Positions 61,805 to 64,000 of a DNA stretch of 64,000 nt are shown piece by piece; position 1 is the stretch's first letter, and each line of letters begins with the position of its first letter. A program made the position numbers and the translations under genes. Below the pieces are notes generated by a model. It had not been told where the DNA came from. It saw nothing but the letters and a program-made list of their open reading frames with translations, and did not search any database. The DNA is taken from contig CBDCAI010000002.1 in the NCBI GenBank assembly GCA_965213845.1, positions 124,001 to 188,000 of the forward strand, read 5' to 3'. This stretch comes from JBBROS01 sp965213845 (GTDB lineage Bacteria; Pseudomonadota; Alphaproteobacteria; Acetobacterales; Acetobacteraceae).

Positions 61805-63067
61805 TCAGCCCGCCGTGCGGGCGCCGCCGCGCCGTGCGGTGCCGGGGGCCGTCCGCTCGCGCGGGACCGCGTCGGGCGCGTTGCCGTCCGGCCCGGCGAC
61901 CGCCACCTTCGAGGTCTCGCTCAGGCGCTGCGCGCCGTCGGTGACGACCTGGTCGCCCGGTTGCAGCCCGGCCGTGACGACGGCCAGCGTCTCGTCCTCG
62001 TGCCCGATCTTGACCAGCGTGCGCTTGACCGACTTGTCGGCCGCGACGACGAAGACGTAAGCGCCGCGCGGGCCGCGCTGCACGGCGGCGGTGGGCACGG
62101 TGGTCACGCCACGCTGCGTCTCGATCAGCAGGCGGACATTGACGAAGCCGCCGGGCCAGAGCTTCAGGCCGTCATTGGGGAAGGTCGCCTTCAGCTTGAT
62201 CGTGCCGGTGGCGGCGTCCACCTGGTTGTCGAGCACGGTGAGCTGGCCGCGGTCCAGGATGGCGGTGCGGCCGCCGCCGGACATGGCCAGCACGTCCGGC
62301 ATGCCGTCCTGCATGGCGGCGGCGACCTGCGACAGGGATTGCTGGGGCAGCGTGAACAGGACCGAGATGGGTTTCAGCTGCGCCAGCGTCGCGATGGGGT
62401 TGGCGTCGCTGGCATGGACGATGTTGCCGACGTCCACCTGGCGGATGCCGACCCGGCCGTCGATTGGCGCCTGGATGGTCGTGTAGCTGAGGTTGGTGCG
62501 TGCGGTGTCGATGTTGGCCTGGTCGACTCGGACCAGCGCCTCCTGCTGGCTGACCTGGGCCCGGGCGGTGTCGATCTGCTGCTGGCTGCTGCCCTGGCCG
62601 TTGGCGAGCTTGGTGTAGCGGGCGAAGTCCAGCCGGTTGTTGGCGAGCGTGGCCTCGTCCTGCTGCTTCTTGGCGGCCGCGGAGTCGAGCGCGGCCTGGG
62701 TGGGCCGCGGGTCGATGCGGGCCAGCACGTCGCCCTTGCGCACGTCCTGGCCTTCGCGGAACGCCACCTCCAGCAGGGGCCCGTCGATCATGGGGCGGAT
62801 GTTGACCAGGTTGAACGCGGCGACGGTGCCCAGCCCGTCGAGGTAGATGGGCACGTCCTTCTTCTCGGCGCGGGCGGCCAGCACCGGGATGGGCGTGTTC
62901 GGGTCCGGCGCGCCGCGGCGGCGGGGGCCGGCGGCGGGGGCCGCAGCCTGGCCAGCCGGGCCGGACGCGGCGACCTGGTCGGCGGGGCGCATATGGGTGT
63001 CGTAGTACCACCAGCCCGCGCCGCCCGCGGCCCCCAGCAGCACCAGGACGATCAACAGCCGCTTCAT
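61805..63067 (-). CDS. RND efflux periplasmic adaptor (MdtA-like membrane-fusion protein)
   Basis: A 420-residue adaptor with an N-terminal membrane anchor (LLIVLVLLGAAGGAGWWYY). An Ala/Pro-rich linker follows, then a lipoyl half-motif (GPLLEVAFREGQDVRKGDVLARIDPRP). Next come an alpha-helical hairpin (AALDSAAAKKQQDEATL to QQEALVRVDQANIDTAR), the second lipoyl half (YTTIQAPIDGRVGIRQVDVG), and beta-barrel and membrane-proximal domains (FPNDGLKLWPGGFVNVRLL; GLQPGDQVVTDGAQRL). It docks the RND pumps to the outer-membrane channel. It overlaps the outer-membrane factor gene by four bases. Confidence 0.95.
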   Translation of the reverse strand: MKRLLIVLVLLGAAGGAGWWYYDTHMRPADQVAASGPAGQAAAPAAGPRRRGAPDPNTPIPVLAARAEKKDVPIYLDGLGTVAAFNLVNIRPMIDGPLLEVAFREGQDVRKGDVLARIDPRPTQAALDSAAAKKQQDEATLANNRLDFARYTKLANGQGSSQQQIDTARAQVSQQEALVRVDQANIDTARTNLSYTTIQAPIDGRVGIRQVDVGNIVHASDANPIATLAQLKPISVLFTLPQQSLSQVAAAMQDGMPDVLAMSGGGRTAILDRGQLTVLDNQVDAATGTIKLKATFPNDGLKLWPGGFVNVRLLIETQRGVTTVPTAAVQRGPRGAYVFVVAADKSVKRTLVKIGHEDETLAVVTAGLQPGDQVVTDGAQRLSETSKVAVAGPDGNAPDAVPRERTAPGTARRGGARTAG

Positions 63068-64000
63068 GGGGTGGGTCCTTGCTGCCAGCCGCCGCCCAGG
63101 GCCTTGTACAGGTTGACCAGCGCCTGGAAGCGCGCAAGGCGGATTTGCGTCAGCAGGTCCAGGTCGTTGTACAGGGTCTGCTGGGTGTTCAGCGAGGTGA
63201 TGATGTCGATCGTCCCGGCCTCCAGCTGTGCGCGCGCGATGTCCGCGGACCGTTGTGCGACCGCGACGGCCTGGCGTTCAAGCTCTTCCTGCTCGGTGGC
63301 GTAGCGCAGGGCCGTCAAGGCCTGCTCGACATCGGTGAAACTCTGCAGGATGGACTTGCCGTAGCTGGCCGTGAGCTCGAGGAAGCGGCCCTTGGCGGCC
63401 TCCAGCTGACCGCGGCGCAGGCCGTTGTCGAAGATGGGCTGGGCCAGGGCGGCGGCGAACTGCGCCACCAGCGTGCCGGGGCCTGTGAGGGTGGACAGGG
63501 CGGCGCTGGTGAGCCCGCCCGACGCGGTGAGCGTGACATCGGGGAAGAAGGCGGCGCGGGCGGCGCGGATGTCGGCGTTCTCGGCGATCAGCTGGGCCTC
63601 GGCGAAGGCGACGTCGGGGCGGCGCAGCAGCAACTCGCTCGGCAGGCCCGGGGCGACGCCCGGCAGCGGCAGGTCGTTCAGCGTGCCGCCCTGGACGTTC
63701 AGCCGCTCGGGCGGGGTGCCGACCAGGATGCCGAGCGCGATTCGCTGCTGCTCGATCGTGTTCTGGTAGTTGGGGATTTGCGCGCGTTGCCCGGCCACCA
63801 GCGCCTCCTGCTGCGAGACGTCGAGCGCGTTGGCGGTGCCGGCGCCCAGCCGGGCCCGGTAGGTGGACAGGATGCGCTCGGAGTCGCGCAGGTTGCGCCG
63901 GGCCACGGCCAGGCGGTCCTGCCCGGCCAGCACCTGGAAGTAGGTGGTGGCGACGGAGGTGACGACGGTGAGCGCCACCGTCACCTGGTCGAAGCGGTTG
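63064..64000 (-). CDS. outer-membrane efflux factor (NodT/OprM type), N-terminus outside window
   Basis: The 311 visible residues are the C-terminal two-thirds of a TolC-like lipoprotein channel, entering the window at NRFDQVTVALTVVTSVATTY. Family features: DRLAVARRNLRDSERIL, ALDVSQQEALVAGQRAQIP, LLRRPDVAFAEAQLIAENADIRAARAAFFP (the repeat hallmark) and SFTDVEQALTALRYATEQ. It forms the trimeric outer-membrane duct of the exporter encoded downstream. It is the most upstream efflux gene visible, and its start and promoter lie beyond 64000. Confidence 0.93.
   Translation of the reverse strand, partial: NRFDQVTVALTVVTSVATTYFQVLAGQDRLAVARRNLRDSERILSTYRARLGAGTANALDVSQQEALVAGQRAQIPNYQNTIEQQRIALGILVGTPPERLNVQGGTLNDLPLPGVAPGLPSELLLRRPDVAFAEAQLIAENADIRAARAAFFPDVTLTASGGLTSAALSTLTGPGTLVAQFAAALAQPIFDNGLRRGQLEAAKGRFLELTASYGKSILQSFTDVEQALTALRYATEQEELERQAVAVAQRSADIARAQLEAGTIDIITSLNTQQTLYNDLDLLTQIRLARFQALVNLYKALGGGWQQGPTP

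Noticed and set aside
59270..63304. Very long plus-strand open frame (1344 codons) opposite the efflux genes
   Set aside because: It is antisense to three well-supported efflux genes, has Gly/Asp/Arg-rich composition typical of antisense frames in GC-rich DNA, and shows no recognisable domain.

Overview
The window is very GC-rich, with densely packed genes, frequent 1-4 base start/stop overlaps and strong G/C preference at third codon positions. Gene content and order (serB, miaA, ilvB-ilvN-ilvC; rpmH-rnpA-yidD-yidC-engB-argB; mreBCD-mrdA-rodA; carA/carB-greA-ilvA; dnaG-rpoD) point to an alphaproteobacterium of the Rhodospirillales, most plausibly Acetobacteraceae. This assignment comes from gene order and protein character only; no rRNA or tRNA gene is visible.

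Layout. 1-9.0 kb is a catabolic/uptake island: on the minus strand a PIN-domain protein, a small putative antitoxin, an M28-type peptidase and an FMN-dependent monooxygenase (cut by the window edge); on the plus strand a complete five-gene oligopeptide-type ABC importer. Its binding protein appears circularly permuted. 9.0-12.6 kb holds a large glycine-rich, FG-GAP-repeat protein that looks secreted. 12.6-21.9 kb is amino-acid and tRNA metabolism (serB, an MpaB-type oxygenase, miaA, ilvB, ilvN, ilvC, a lipoprotein, an Asp/Glu racemase-family protein, leuA). leuA is preceded by a leucine-rich leader peptide and a 10-bp hairpin, a classical attenuator arrangement. 21.9-23.1 kb carries an exported RidA-family protein and two glycine-zipper lipoproteins. 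23.3-28.9 kb is the rod-shape cluster mreB-mreC-mreD-mrdA-rodA.

28.9-33.8 kb contains a membrane-anchored DHp-like protein with no ATPase domain, divergent from the rpmH-rnpA-yidD-yidC-engB-argB group. 33.8-41.3 kb is mainly on the minus strand: a DUF1194 protein, threonine ammonia-lyase, greA, carB, a stray ribbon-helix-helix antitoxin gene and carA. CarA carries an N-terminal helix-turn-helix domain, and its promoter places the predicted transcription start on the first base of the start codon. 41.3-46.3 kb is yqeY-dnaG-rpoD plus a GNAT acetyltransferase. 46.3-55 kb holds an orphan LivK-like binding protein, two methyltransferases, a glutaryl-CoA-type dehydrogenase, a DEAD-box helicase with a strong sigma-70-like promoter, and a GH15 glucanohydrolase.

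55-64 kb is an MdtABC-type RND efflux operon on the minus strand (outer-membrane factor, adaptor, RND pump 1, RND pump 2). Between the two pump genes sits a 451-bp unit with 34-bp imperfect terminal inverted repeats around a small, partly degenerate GIY-YIG ORF. It looks like an inserted repeat cassette.

The observations most worth following are the permuted binding protein, the GIY-YIG inverted-repeat cassette, the HTH-CarA fusion with its leaderless-type promoter, the leuA attenuator, and the M28 homologue lacking both usual glutamates.
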